Shown here: piece after piece, positions 45,400-56,880 of the stretch
How the letters are laid out: every line of letters begins with the position of its first letter
How positions within the stretch are numbered: the first letter of the stretch is position 1
Source of the DNA: Venturia oleaginea
Lineage: Eukaryota; Ascomycota; Dothideomycetes; Venturiales; Venturiaceae
Reading direction: 5' to 3'
NCBI GenBank assembly: GCA_013176395.1
Contig: JABMLP010000024.1
Location: 124,001 to 188,000, forward strand
Length of the DNA stretch: 64,000 nucleotides
The notes under the pieces: generated by a model
Database searches by the model: none
What the model was told of the DNA's origin: nothing
What the model saw: only the letters and a program-made list of their open reading frames with translations
Program-made: the position numbers and the translations under genes

Positions 45400-46658
45400 A
45401 GGCTTAGTAACTATGTTTTCTCAGGGTGGTTTACATGTCTGAACTTCTCAGCAGGTGGCATACTGATTGCTGTTGTATCTCACGGAGGATGTCTCATTAT
45501 GTTTTGGTAGCTCAGACCTTCATCTAGCAGAGTTAACGATTGTAGCACAATCTCACCATCAGAGCTGGCAGGGACTGGTCCTGTCTGTTGCATACGTACT
45601 ACTAAGCCAACTCTTCGATTATTGATAACGATTGTAGAATGAATCAATCTCATCAATACAGCAGTTTGACGAGCTTGCTTCGGTATCATGCTCCAAACCA
45701 CAACTGACATTCTCTTTCCGCACGTGGAAGTTCCTTTTGACCCTGCTCATAGAATAGACGGGTCATAAGGAATGCCAGCACTGCCGCTTCATCAACACAC
45801 TGCTCCTGATCTCTCGCACATCACAGCAGTAGCTTTCTTACTACCTCTATGAACCCGAAATCGATATGGTTAAAAATCTTGCAATTTGAGCTGTGCATTA
45901 GATCGCCAGAACTCTCCTTGCATCAATCGCATATTACAGATGATGGCTTAAGGTATAGCTGTCCCTCACAGGGAACAGCGTGTTGATGAAGCGACTGCGC
46001 CGGATGATATAGCCTGCGTGCACAAAGTGGGACAGAAAGGGCGTATCTCCGGATACTGAGGTGGTTTACCAAGCAGAGCTTCGGGTCCTTGCGAAGATGC
46101 AGCCATCGAGATGCATTTAGACAGTGTTTCTGCCCTGATTCTGCTCTGGCACGGTCGGGTCACAACAATGATGCGATTTAGCGGTGCGGGTCGTGAAGAA
46201 AATCTTGACGGGGACCTGAACCTTAAGTTGGAATTGCGGCTTCAACGGTGAAAATTTTCGGGAGGGTTGAAGAAGTGGGGGGGGGGGGGGGGTAGTATGC
46301 AATCTTGTAGGCTACAGCACCCCGCCAATGGAGCCTCGAACCATGATCAATGAAAGACTTACTCATCCCAACTAACTCTCTATCTTCAACACTCCAGCCC
46401 CCACTCGCCTCACGCTTTGTCTTCACCGGCCAGATTGACTCACAAACATCTCACATTCGCAGACAAGGCAGCAATTTTTGGCGTCTATATCACTCATCCG
46501 CTCGCGCCGATACTCACAACCTCGCTCGATCAGAGATACCCGACCTCCCGATATCGAACATTATTTCCGACAAAGCACACTTTCCGCAAAAGAATCCTGA
46601 CACCGAACCCTCTCTACATTTATCCTATTACATCCCGGCTCGCGACATCACCTCCGCC
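45400..46658. other. Gap upstream of NMN adenylyltransferase
   Basis: This 1.26-kb stretch has no accepted gene. It includes a 16-G homopolymer (46277-46292) and, from about 46350, C/A-rich text typical of a 5' untranslated region. That text is open in the NMNAT frame from 46350 to the ATG at 46659. The in-frame upstream stretch is probably untranslated, but an N-terminal extension from a non-ATG codon cannot be excluded. Confidence 0.4.
46277..46292. repeat. Poly(G)16 homopolymer
   Basis: Sixteen consecutive G residues lie about 370 bp upstream of the NMNAT start codon. Such runs are length-unstable and prone to sequencing error. On the plus strand the run could form a G-quadruplex-like structure. 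No function is implied by position alone. Confidence 0.85.
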
Positions 46659-47882
46659 ATGGAGACCGCGGGCGCCCCTCCAACCGGAAACGGCACTCAA
46701 CCAGTCATTCACAAGTTGAACCGAATAAGTACACAAGAGTTGGAAAGATATGCGCTCCCGACTTCCTCCCTCACAAAGAAATTGAAGGGAAAGGATGTCG
46801 GCAGAGTCCCATTGGTGCTGTGCGCCTGTGGTTCTTTCTCTCCCATCACATATTGTAAGGCGCACGTGCTACCTATGGTTGAACAGTTGCTAACCACCTA
46901 CAGTACATCTTCGAATGTTCGAGGTTCGTCAACCCCAACATTAGATTATATTCTACGATAGAAGACTCATAATCAAACAGATGGCCCGAGATTGGGCAAG
47001 GCTCAACACTGAATACACGGTCGTGGGAGGATGTGAGTAACATGGGACAATTTATATCACGGAGGAGAGAGATGCTGACCATGTTAGATCTCTCACCCGT
47101 TGGCGACGCATACAAGAAGAAAGGTTTAGCACCAGCGGCTGACCGGGTACAAATGTGCGAGCTCGCTGTGACAGCAGCAAGTCACTACGAGAAGGAGAAT
47201 GCATTCATCATGGTAGACACTTGGGAGGCTCTTCAGGTAGGCTTGACTGGGCGCAAAAGAAGCCTGACATTGCTGACAATCGGACAGACAGAATACCAAC
47301 CCACTGCACAAGTCCTGGATCACTTCCACCACGAGATAAACGAGGTATTAGGGGGCATCGACGATGGGACTGGCAAGAAGGTGCCTGCGAAGATTGCTCT
47401 ATTAGGAGGTGCAGATCTCGTAGAGACATTTGTTCAGCCTGGAGTGTGGTCGCCCGTAGACTTACATCATATTCTAGTGGACTGTAGGTACATTATGAGG
47501 GTACAACGCAGGGTCCAAGCTAATCACATTGTTAGTCGGCGCATTCATCATCGAGCGGATAGGCACGGACTTGGATGATGTTCTCTCCAAGCTTGAGCAA
47601 ACTGATCCGGCATGGAGAGCCAACATCTACGTCATTCATCAGGTAATTGGAATCATTTACGATATGAAGTGATATGCGCTCGCATTATCGCCGTTTCAGA
47701 AAACACACTGGTTAACACTTAAATAGCAAATTCGAAACGATGTCAGCAGCACGAAAATACGGACGTTCCTACGAGAGTACAAGTCGATCCGATACCTGGT
47801 GCCTGAAGCCGTCATTCATTACATCGAGGAGAACAACCTTTACACGAACGGCGAGGGCACCGAAACACAGCCAAGAGCATGA
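46659..47882 (+). CDS. NMA1: Nicotinamide/nicotinate mononucleotide adenylyltransferase (NMNAT), seven exons with a 20-nt microexon
   Basis: Joins NMN or NaMN with ATP to make NAD or deamido-NAD (EC 2.7.7.1/2.7.7.18). Exons are 46659-46854, 46904-46923, 46981-47032, 47088-47236, 47288-47483, 47536-47642 and 47727-47882. Introns are 49-84 nt, all GT..AG, and the product is 291 aa. Exon 2 is only 20 nt. It is required to rebuild the family sequence SFSPITYLHLRMFEMARDWA across three exons. The nucleotidyltransferase motif GSFSPIT and the C-terminal motif SSTKIR are present. So are [20 protein letters not shown], the substrate-binding VDTWEALQ, and FVQPGVWSP. The length is normal for fungal NMNATs. 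Phases agree at every junction, so the model is secure although no single exon frame is long. Confidence 0.93.
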
Positions 47883-49127
47883 AAAATTGATGGCAGTGAA
47901 TCAATACTCCGCTTCAGTCATGACGTCGAATCAAGCGTGACCAAGCACTGCTCTATATTCCGACCGTGTGAGACAGGCTCCTATTGGTCCCCATCTCAAA
48001 GATGCTGCATGAACGACTGTCACTTACCTCGCGCGTTTTCTGTACTTATACCACTTGAAGAGATTGAAGAATTGTTAACTCATCCTCAAGACACGTTATT
48101 TTCTGGGCGGCACAAGCGTTGCAGCGAATGAGCGGACGGGGAGAGGTTGGCAAGCGTTTGTCCACCAATTATTGCTCATAGCAGGATTAGATACCCGCAT
48201 TGTTTGGATAGAAGTTTTATTATTGCTACCCAATCAAATGCAAGACTGTTAGGTCTCTAGAGAAATCAGCGTCTCTTTCTCAAAACTTATAACTAGAGGT
48301 CATGTTACTTAAGACGTGATGCAAAAATATGCTTTACTACCTTTTCCTTAGCCATCTTTGCTACGGCGAACTTGAAGTTCCATTCCGCACCGTTGACAAT
48401 TCTGTAGTTGAGATGACGGGCTGATAAGTGATGTTCATCATGCAGCGTTGTGCTGATGATCCGGCTTCCCATGTACTGTACAGTGAGGAATCCGCTGGGA
48501 CTTTACAGGTTACGAAGATCCCTGGTATTGATGACCTTTCTTCTAGGTCACACTATTTGTACATCCTTCTCCGTTCATTCCACACCCACTCGCTGTTGAT
48601 TCTATACCCTATTGATTATATGTGTAGCCTGTAATTGGTTGAAAATGATTTCAGCTGCAATTTGACGATATAGGCGATGATACAACGACATTGCAAGATA
48701 GAAATAGCTTAGAATCATGCTGGAATTGCGCTTATTTATGTCGCGCTCGATGGCGTCGCGTTGTCTGTTGTAGATCCTTGCTTTGCTGAGGTCACGTGCA
48801 ATGGAATTGACTGCCATCACCTTAGTTTACGTGGTGGTGACCCTGTAGCGAGGGGCTGACCTTATTTTATATTACGATAGAGTTGATATGTAATTATCTA
48901 TCCATTTTATTGCTCGAATGGACTAAATACTGAAGTCATCGTGTAGTGAGTGGTACAGCCGGCCGTGGTGTTGAGTTTTGGTGAGGCTCAAGTCTAATTT
49001 TAGCCAATCAGAGGGCTAGAAGTAAGCAGGGGTGTAGAATCAACGGCGAATGGGTGTAGAAACACTGTGACCCTTTTTCATTGAGCGCTCTGCTGTCTTT
49101 ACTTTTGGATGATGACAAGATTGGATA
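47883..49127. other. Intergenic, no gene supported
   Basis: This 1.25-kb AT-rich stretch contains the NMNAT 3' flank and the 3' flank of the minus-strand orphan at 49128. Short frames (for example 48428-48634) have no recognisable features. Confidence 0.4.
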
Positions 49128-49802
49128 TTAGATTTGGAGAAAGGAAGGTGAGTAGTTCTTGGAGCTGGTCTGGACCTGCTCGGGAGTGACTGTTTGGTGT
49201 ATTGAAGAGGGCTTCTGCTGTTGATGCTGTGCCGAGACAGTGCGCTTTGGCGACAGAGATTTTGATAGAGAAGATTCATTTAACTTGTGAAGGATGAAGG
49301 TGGTAAGATGAACAAAGACGGCCTTGGTATATGGTTTGTTAGAGGTCTGATATATGTAATGTTTTGTTTGGGTATCATCCGCAGTGAAGTTGAAGAATGA
49401 GGAGAAAAGCTCTTCCGAAGTGGTCAGACTCTCCCCCGTGATGTGCTGAGTGAGCCTCGTCCAAGTCCCTTCCGAGGGACGAGGGAAGATGATCGGGTGG
49501 AGATACGAGTTAAAACACTCTGAAAGGGCAATCAAGGCTTTGTGCTCTTCGCACTGCTGGTGTGAGGCACGAAGCACTACCAATATTGTTGTCCGCAGAA
49601 CGCTTTGCGGAATATCTGCTGCAAGATGCTGATGAAAAGACGAAACAACAGTTGGTTTCCTTGGTCCTGATGACCGGGTTGTACTAGATTCAAAGGGAGT
49701 AGCATTGGTGGAATTAACAGTTGCAAGCCTGGGAGTGGGTACATCTACAGCCAGATCGGGCTGCGTGTCAGCGAGGTTTCGCCAATGCCTGGACAGCTTC
49801 AT
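49128..49802 (-). CDS. Unrecognised protein, 224 aa
   Basis: A single open frame from ATG 49802, no family recognised. The first ~65 residues are Thr/Ser/Pro-rich. The middle is helical, with Cys and Leu (SVLRTTILVVLRASHQQCEE, ALIALSECFNSYLHPIIFP) and a second helical part (YTKAVFVHLTTFILHKL). The tail is Ser/Gln-rich. The composition is protein-like, but there is no supporting splice junction or motif. The frame is open for 21 codons upstream without ATG, so an upstream exon is possible. Confidence 0.38.
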   Translation of the reverse strand: MKLSRHWRNLADTQPDLAVDVPTPRLATVNSTNATPFESSTTRSSGPRKPTVVSSFHQHLAADIPQSVLRTTILVVLRASHQQCEEHKALIALSECFNSYLHPIIFPRPSEGTWTRLTQHITGESLTTSEELFSSFFNFTADDTQTKHYIYQTSNKPYTKAVFVHLTTFILHKLNESSLSKSLSPKRTVSAQHQQQKPSSIHQTVTPEQVQTSSKNYSPSFLQI

Positions 49803-52088
49803 ATCGATGTTTGTTTGAAAAAAGGGCGAACGTTTGTGCCCTACGATACTTCGGTTTCTAAGCAATGGCTCTCATCCCAACACAGGTCTTGAGGTCCAGT
49901 GACAAGCAAGAGCGGATCCCATTGTGAAATTCGGGGTAGAGCATGATCCATAGCACTTGTAGAGTGGTCATGTTTACTAAGACTTACACGATGGCTGACT
50001 TTAATCATTGGCAACGAGCGTCAGCATTTGAGGCGAGCAGGAGATGGACTAACCTCGAACTGCTGCGGTCGCGAAGTCTCAGGTAAGATGATCAGGCTGT
50101 AAGGTGAGCTTCATATGGAAACGTTATCCTTGTGGTGAAGTAGGAGGTGTTTCGCTAAGAATCAACACCTTACAAGCAGAGAATCTTGGGAAGGGCGAAC
50201 CTTGATGAGACCCGCACAGCCCATGTGTCACGGGGTGACGATCTTGTTTACACAGTACACGTGATTGATCGATTCCATTTGTCTTTGGGAGAAAGTAAGC
50301 TGGATCGTATACATAGCTTCCATAGAGAATCGTCAAGATCCATCTTCTAGTTACAAAATGGTTCAACTGGTCCATTTGGCTGGAAGCCCACCACGTGGAC
50401 AGGCCGGATAAATGATAATGCTGTAATTCCTCGTCGCCTACCAAGTTAGGAGTTAGCTGTAAGTATAAGAAATGAAACCCAGATTTCGGTTAGGTCGGGT
50501 ACATCACCGGGGCACACAAAAAAGAGGAGCGGTATAGGGTGGAATCGTGGAGATTGGAGGAATTTATGAGTGTCAATTCCTGGAAATTTTATGAGGCAAT
50601 TGCTTCCAGGATCACACTTTTCCACTGTCCAGGCACAAGATGAATCGCATTCTACACTGACGCCTGAAGATGTATGTCATGTTCCGTGGGGAGGCTGGGT
50701 GCCAGGGCGCGGAATTTGAGTCAGATCGAGGCCGGGAAGGCTACCTTCTATGGAGTAGCGATCAATCTTTCGTGACGGAATCAAGTCCGGATGAGACTCC
50801 TGGTAGATCTATCACGAGAGAATTCCCCATCGATAGGCCAAGTATCCATCCAAGCGTGGCTAGACAGCGAACATATTGCTTCAATTTGCAACACAGTCAT
50901 CGTGACCAAACTTGAAAAAAGTCGACGGCTTGATCAGACTCAGCAGGAAGGAGGTGCAGATGCAATAGAGTAGGATTAGTAACTGTTCATACGAATGGCG
51001 AGACGGATGAAAGCCACCCACGATGGGATTTCGTGGCTGTCGAAATTCTTGGGTTCGATCTTGGGCGTAGCACATGGTATACGTAGAGCAGAGTGCTGGC
51101 GAGATGCAATGGCTGCTGAGCAGGTTTCAATTTAATGAACAGAGTGAAGCTCACCTGTGGCTAAGGAGTTAGGGGAACGGCAACGGCAACGGCCGAAATT
51201 TGATCCTGTGCTTGTCGAAACGCCTTTGTGTCCTCAAGTTCTACACTTCGACGTCCATCAAATCATATCCTGCAGCTGCACACCGTCGACCTCAACACCA
51301 CCACTCCATCTATCGGAATTACAATAATATCTTGTGGAGTCTTTTCGTACTCGCAGTTACGACATGCCCTGGCTTTGATTAATATATTGGCCCAGTGACG
51401 AGCGACTCATCAGCTTCTGGCCGCCTCTGCTAGCATTGGCTGGTTTCCCCACAGCCTACTCTATCCCGTACACTGTCTTGTGCCCCCACTACGGACCTAA
51501 TCTGGAGGTCGATGGTAAAGTGCCCATCAGCCAATAGATTTCTTTCTAACACAAGGCTTTGACCGATCCTGTCCAATCGTTTTTGCCTTCTAGCTGGCTT
51601 TCTTGGTTGCTTCCCTTATTTTGATCCTTGACTGCAGACAGCTGCTACGGGATACCCATGGATTACTCAAAGAACCACATACTACTCTACTGTGTAGAGA
51701 TGAAGCCTCAGATTGCTATCGGCACGTCCTTGCTACTCCCTGCCACTCCCTGCCGGACTTGCCGGGCCGGCCTAGTCAATATTGCTCTGGATTATTTGTA
51801 CAGAAACACCTCCAAGGCCATCCGCCACCTACCCACCTATGAGCCTCATCAACTCCTGCGTATCAGCCTGTATTGCAAGTCCCCAGGCTTGGTACTGCTA
51901 AACCCGCCACACATTCTACTTTCCATTTCCCTCCTACACCTCTGCATAGATGAAGGTTGCTTTCGTACGACACCTAGAGTGATCTCACTTCCCCCTCAGT
52001 TTGTCGAAAAAAATTCAGAGCAGTTGGCGGACGTATTGAGCTTAGAGGGCGAGGCTCAACCCCACAATCCTTTCGTTCCGTGGCGACG
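49803..52088. other. Large intergenic stretch, no gene supported
   Basis: A 2.3-kb region. At 51177-51192 there is a short tandem AACGGC x3. A frame at 51628-52134 (+) is open but unrelated to the downstream gene and lacks features. It probably lies in that gene's promoter and 5' untranslated region. Nothing else is supported. Confidence 0.4.
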
Positions 52089-54282
52089 ATGGACGATATC
52101 GAGAAGAAGGGGGGTGTCTCTGTCATTATGGTAGAGAGGCTGTCTTCAGGTGGGTCATCAGTTGCGTCTTCGAAACACGATGCCAAAACAACGCGACGTG
52201 GGCCTAGGATGCCCGCACCCAACTTCTTCAAATCGCCAAAGGCATGGCTCAAATATGAGATGTGGAGTTGGAGATTCTACACATGGACATACGCGGCACT
52301 GGCTTTCGTCATCTGGTTTATCCATTTATTGGGCCTACTGGCTGTTGCTGCAAAACACCCATTCGACTCCACTGGACGTTCTACGCTCTACGAAGGCAGT
52401 TGCGACCAGGTATCAAGGACGAACCGATATGTGCACTGGTTCATCAGTTTGTTCGGAATGGGTTACTTGAGTGCTAGCGCATATGTCATGGTAAGTGTGG
52501 CTTTATCCATAAGAGTTCAATGGCTGACAAATTCAGTACTGTCTAACTTCACCCACACGGGAGGAAATTGACAAGGCTCATGCCCAAGGACGCTGGCTAG
52601 ATATTGGAGTAATGAGCGTGAAAAATATGATGGCAGTCAGCAAGAAAAGAGTCGGGTTGTTCTTGCTCCTGGGTCTATCATCACCATTACTCCAATTTTT
52701 CTACAATTCATTTTTGTTCCAGACCTGGTCTACCAACAGCTACAGCGCTTTCGTCGCCCACGAGTCCTTCATGACCAAACCGGCCGACATCACAATCAAA
52801 CTTTCGAACATCACAGCCGATGCGATCATCCTTGAGCAGGAATTTGGAGCGCTCGCCAACCATCTGCACGCAGAAGCCTGGGCCGGCAGACTTGAAAAAT
52901 TGGGGCCAGCCGAATGCATCGAAGCATATGCGCAACCATTGCAGTCATCCCGCCGCAATGTTGTTGTCATTGCGGACGACAATTCTCGAAGATCTGAAGA
53001 TGTCTTCGATGTCTACCACGCTTTCGTACCCACGGAGCGTCCACAAGCCTATGGAGAGCAATATTCATGGGTCTGTGACGACAAACTTGCATACAGCGAT
53101 CAATGCCTTTACCACGTCAATGATCTCAAATCCAACCCAAAGAACTGGACTCTATCGGACGATGCCAAAGTTCAATATTGTTTGAGCGAAAAGGTGGAAG
53201 AGCACTGCAAGCTGAATGTAAGCTTAGCCATGGCGATGATCGTTCTCATTACGGACTTGTTCAAGATCCTCGTCATGTTCGCGGTCGCCATCACTGTCCA
53301 TGATAGCCCTCTAATGACTACTGGCGACGCTATTTCGTCGTTCATGAGCGATCCCGACCCTTATACGGATGGAATGTGCATGGCGTCGAAGCGTATGATA
53401 GACGCACACACCAAGCGATGGCCGACTGTTCCAATCTTCGTTCGTCTTCAGCAATTTTTCTGGTCACACACCATCAAAACTCGAATAGCTGTGTGCTGCC
53501 TCTTGTTCTTGCTATCAATTGCCTTGAATGGTGCTCTCTTCTGCACTGTCAACGAGCCAATAGGCATGGTCAACTTCTTCAAAATTGGGTTCGGACAAAT
53601 TAATCGACAGTTCTTCATCGGCTGGCACCACAAGGAACCCAGGTTCTTTGTGCGAGCTGTGTTCCTTGCCAACGTTGGACATGCCATGTTTGGAAGTCTT
53701 TATATCGTGTACAACAACGTCGTCTACGCCATGACATTTACTGATGAATGGGCAAGATACGGAATCCACCGAAAAGGTCTTCGTGTCTCGGAAGCACCTC
53801 GAGGATCCCAGCGTACAGTTTACTTCTTCTTGATGCCGTACAAAATTGCTATTCCAGTCATGCTATTCTCCATCGCCATCCACGGCATGATATCACAAAC
53901 CCTCTTCCTCATCGACGTAGAGGCTTACGGACACGATCTGAGCCACGGACAAGGAATGATGGACTACAGACGCACACCACAATTCGACTTTTCCACGACG
54001 GGCTTTTCACCGCCAGGCAACGCGGCCGTCATCGTACTCGGTTTTGCTATGATTGGCTTGTTACTTCTGTTGTCTATCAAGAGACTTAAATCTAATATGC
54101 CTGTTGCTGGAACCTGCTCTGCCGCCATCTCTGCTGCGTGCCATCCGTGTGACGACGAACCGGAGGATGGATACTTGCTGCCTGTCAAATGGGGCGAGAC
54201 GGATATTTATAGAGGGATTGGGCATTGCACATTCTCCAGTCGAGATGTGAAGGAACCAAGTGAATATACACCTTACATGTGA
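52089..54282 (+). CDS. DUF6536-type fungal polytopic membrane protein
   Basis: Function unknown; a large Pezizomycotina family of integral membrane proteins. Exons are 52089-52490 and 52537-54282, with a 46-nt intron (GTAAGT..ATTCAG), giving 715 aa. The conserved DUF6536 core covers about residues 55-195: a first transmembrane segment (WTYAALAFVIWFIHLLGLLA), STLYEGSCDQVSRTNRYVHW, then YVMYCLTSPTREEIDKAHAQ made by the splice, and GRWLDIGVMSVKNM. Next is a second membrane segment (VGLFLLLGLSSPLLQFFYN). An extracellular or lumenal loop with cysteines and N-x-S/T sites follows. At least four more hydrophobic helices follow, including AMIVLITDLFKILVMFAVAI, TRIAVCCLLFLLSIALNGAL and AAVIVLGFAMIGLLLLLSI. 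The start ATG 52089 precedes a short charged N-terminus and is the first in frame. Confidence 0.85.
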
Positions 54283-55600
54283 GGGTGGACACTGGAGCCT
54301 TCTTCATCTTTCCATACTCAAATCAAACATTTATATACACTATTTTGTATTGCATCCCCTTGTTCCCCCTTCGACAAAGTTTTGTTACTTACGCGTGCTT
54401 AGCGTTTTGGAAAAGGCACATGGCATCGGTGATATTTCATCCTGCCTTAATTATGAGCATGGAAGATCGCGAAGGCACAGATTGACTGATGAAGAGAACA
54501 CCTCAATTGTTCCGTTCGAGGTAGGCCTAAAGCGGAGGGGAAGCCGTCTAAGTCGTTACTTGAGACGCCAATACGCCAACACGCCAACACGGTGGAGGAT
54601 GAGGAGGGAATAATGATCCATACCCCCCAAGGAAAGAATAAAAAAATTGTACGATAAAAAAGGCTCACGTGGCTCAGCAGCCACTAGGAAATGCTAGACA
54701 CCAAGTAAACCTTCATTTCCCCACAAAAATGACTTTGCAATCTTGATCCGAGGAATCGGGTGTCTCCCGTGGTTGTGATCCGGGCCCGGAGCGTTGATTA
54801 GTGTCCGGGCCCTTTGCTAACAGAGTTAACAGAATAAGTGCTGATGTTTCCGGGATTGAAAAAGGATCTATCTCTGTTGCTTACCTCTCATCAAGATCAA
54901 CTCGAAAAGAGACTTCTTCTCCTACCTTTGACGCGTGAGGCGCCAGAACTTATCATGCTGAAAATCGGATACAACGAATTCTTTCCCGTTCCTCCCGTAT
55001 CGAACGCGAAAATCTACTTACTGGAACCATTGAAGTAATAAGTAAGGTTATTAGTTTTACTCATTCGCCATCTCTATATACAGCGCCAATCTCCGTAGAA
55101 AGAGGGCACGATATGTTCCTAAATCTATAGTTCAATATATCACAACATAACCACGTTTTCACTAAAAAGAACTCGATGATATCATGCCGTTAAAGTCGAC
55201 GAGGATCGAAAGGTTTTCTGGGAGCCAAGATAGCAAAGATACGGAATGAAAATCATGCCGATCAAACTCATCGCTCAACGTCAATCTGTCTATTACGCCC
55301 GTAAACTTCCTAATTGGTGATATGAACATCTCCGGATTGAACCAGAACTTGTCGATTATGCCCCGTATATTTCCTGTTTGGTGATATGAAATCTCCAGGT
55401 TTAATGAGTTACTTGTGGGATCCTACGTGACTGTGGTCTAATGGATAATTAACGTTAGTACATAGCTAAATCTTGTCCAATCCATGCTTCACAGCAAAAA
55501 CACCCTTACGAAAATCTAGCCGCGAGACGTTTATTATCCATCAGACCATAGTATAAAAATCCTATACATAGTAGGTCTTGATCTAATAATAACAACCGAC
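54283..55600. other. AT-rich, repeat-bearing region left of the LINE relic
   Basis: A 1.3-kb region without an accepted gene. It has a perfect 12-bp palindrome TCCGGGCCCGGA (54779-54790), with TCCGGGCCC repeated at 54804-54812. A 62-bp imperfect tandem duplication lies at 55289-55412. The sequence is TA-rich with many stops, as expected of decayed repetitive DNA. Confidence 0.45.
55289..55412. repeat. Imperfect 62-bp tandem duplication
   Basis: Two neighbouring units share GTCTATTACGCCCGTAAACT / GTCGATTATGCCCCGTATAT starts, a TTCCT..TTGGTGATATGAA core and an ATCTCC(G/A)G end. The first unit is 55289-55350 and the second 55351-55412. Several differences (ACGCCC versus ATGCCC, and others) are C/T transitions, consistent with ageing or RIP-like mutation. 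Confidence 0.65.
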
Positions 55601-56880
55601 GCTAGGGAGACCTACACATGAAGTGAGACCCTACAACCAGAGACGGGCCATTGCCAGGACAAGAAGGGAGCGAGGAAGGCCCGACGCTGAGGAACCGGGA
55701 GCCGAAAATAGGAGAAAGAGAGCTCGAAGGGGGGGAAACCTGCATAAATATAGGCTGCCCTCCAAAATCTCCGCGCTGCTGGAGGAGATATGGAGGGCAA
55801 GGTGGGAGGACGAGACAGTGGGACTGTACGATGGCCTCACGAAACTTGAAGCTACACCGGTGTTTTTGATGAGAACAGAGGTATTGGGACTCCGGTCCTG
55901 GCTGGCAGCAATACATGTGCCAGGGATAACCCCGGAATGCGCGTGTGGATGGCGACACCAGACACTAATCCATGTATTCGACTTCTGCCCCAGATACAAT
56001 AGAGACCGTCTGAGGAGCGAAACTGGTACAATATCGATACGTACGGCACTCAATACCAGCAAGGAATGCAAGGTTGCTGCTAGGTGGATGCTCGACAATA
56101 ATATTCTGCCCTATCTTACCGTGGCAAACAACGCACAAAAGGAGGACAGGCCAAACTTCTCCGCGGCGCCGCGCCTGGTGGAGAGAGTTGAGTAAGAAGA
56201 CACAGGATAGAAGGAGGGACGAGCAGAGACTACGGACGGGAAGGGGGAGAAGCTGAAGTGAGAAATGAGCGGAATTCCCGGACCATGGACGGTACAAACA
56301 CCGTCCATCAGTACGAACTCCAGCCAACCAGGAGGAAGCGTTGGAGAGCTGAAGGTGCGATGAGGGTCTTGAGGAGGGACTGAGGAGAGAAGAGGAGGTG
56401 TGGACTGAAGATTGTTGTGAGGTGAAGGAGGGAGGAGAGATTGGGGTGGAAGTTGTTTATTTATTAATGGCGCGTTACCAGGGCGCGCCGTGTCCGTTAC
56501 CACGCTCTCACCTGGACTCGCAATGTTTGGGTCCTCACGATGCTTGGCATATTGAATCCTGGTGTTGTAAAAATCCTGGACCCTGGATTTACAACAACAA
56601 TGGCCAACTCGGAATCTGGACAACACCGGACCCGGAACAGAGGATTGGGAGCATCAGGACCGGAGGGTGTCCTATAGTGACCACAGTAAAGATGACTTGA
56701 GTAGTGAACGGGGGGGCATAGTTCGACGGCGCCGGTCCATGGACGTGGCGCGGTCTGGAAACTGACGAAAGGCTTTTTTATCCCAGAGAGTTGGGTTTTT
56801 GCAATTGTAGATAGAGATTGTGGGCACACGGCACATACGCCATTACATACCACGTAAAATCTGATTATTATTATTATTAT
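55600..56880 (+). mobile_element. 5'-truncated LINE-like (Tad-type) retrotransposon relic
   Basis: An open frame 55623-56195 encodes a basic region (RRERGRPDAEEP, RRKRARRGG). A segment like the C-terminal end of fungal non-LTR retrotransposon polyproteins follows: GITPECACGWRHQTLIHVFD then FCPRYNRDRLRSETG, a C-x-C..H..C zinc-knuckle-like motif, and ARWMLDNNILPYL. The reverse-transcriptase and endonuclease parts are absent, as expected for 5' truncation. The 3' part, about 670 nt, is GC-rich with a 9-bp hairpin (56285-56293/56300-56308). It runs to an (ATT)n tract at 56864-56880 that could be the element's 3' tail. Base composition differs clearly from the AT-rich DNA on the left. No target-site duplication was identified. 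The family call rests on motif similarity. Confidence 0.5.
56864..56880. repeat. (ATT)n microsatellite
   Basis: About six ATT units lie at the right edge of the GC-rich LINE-like relic. Simple-repeat tails are common at 3' ends of non-LTR elements, so it may mark the element boundary. Confidence 0.7.

Noticed and set aside
55436..55460. TGGTCTAATGG, resembling a tRNA A box
   Set aside because: No GGTTCGANTCC-type B box or cloverleaf stems follow within the needed distance.
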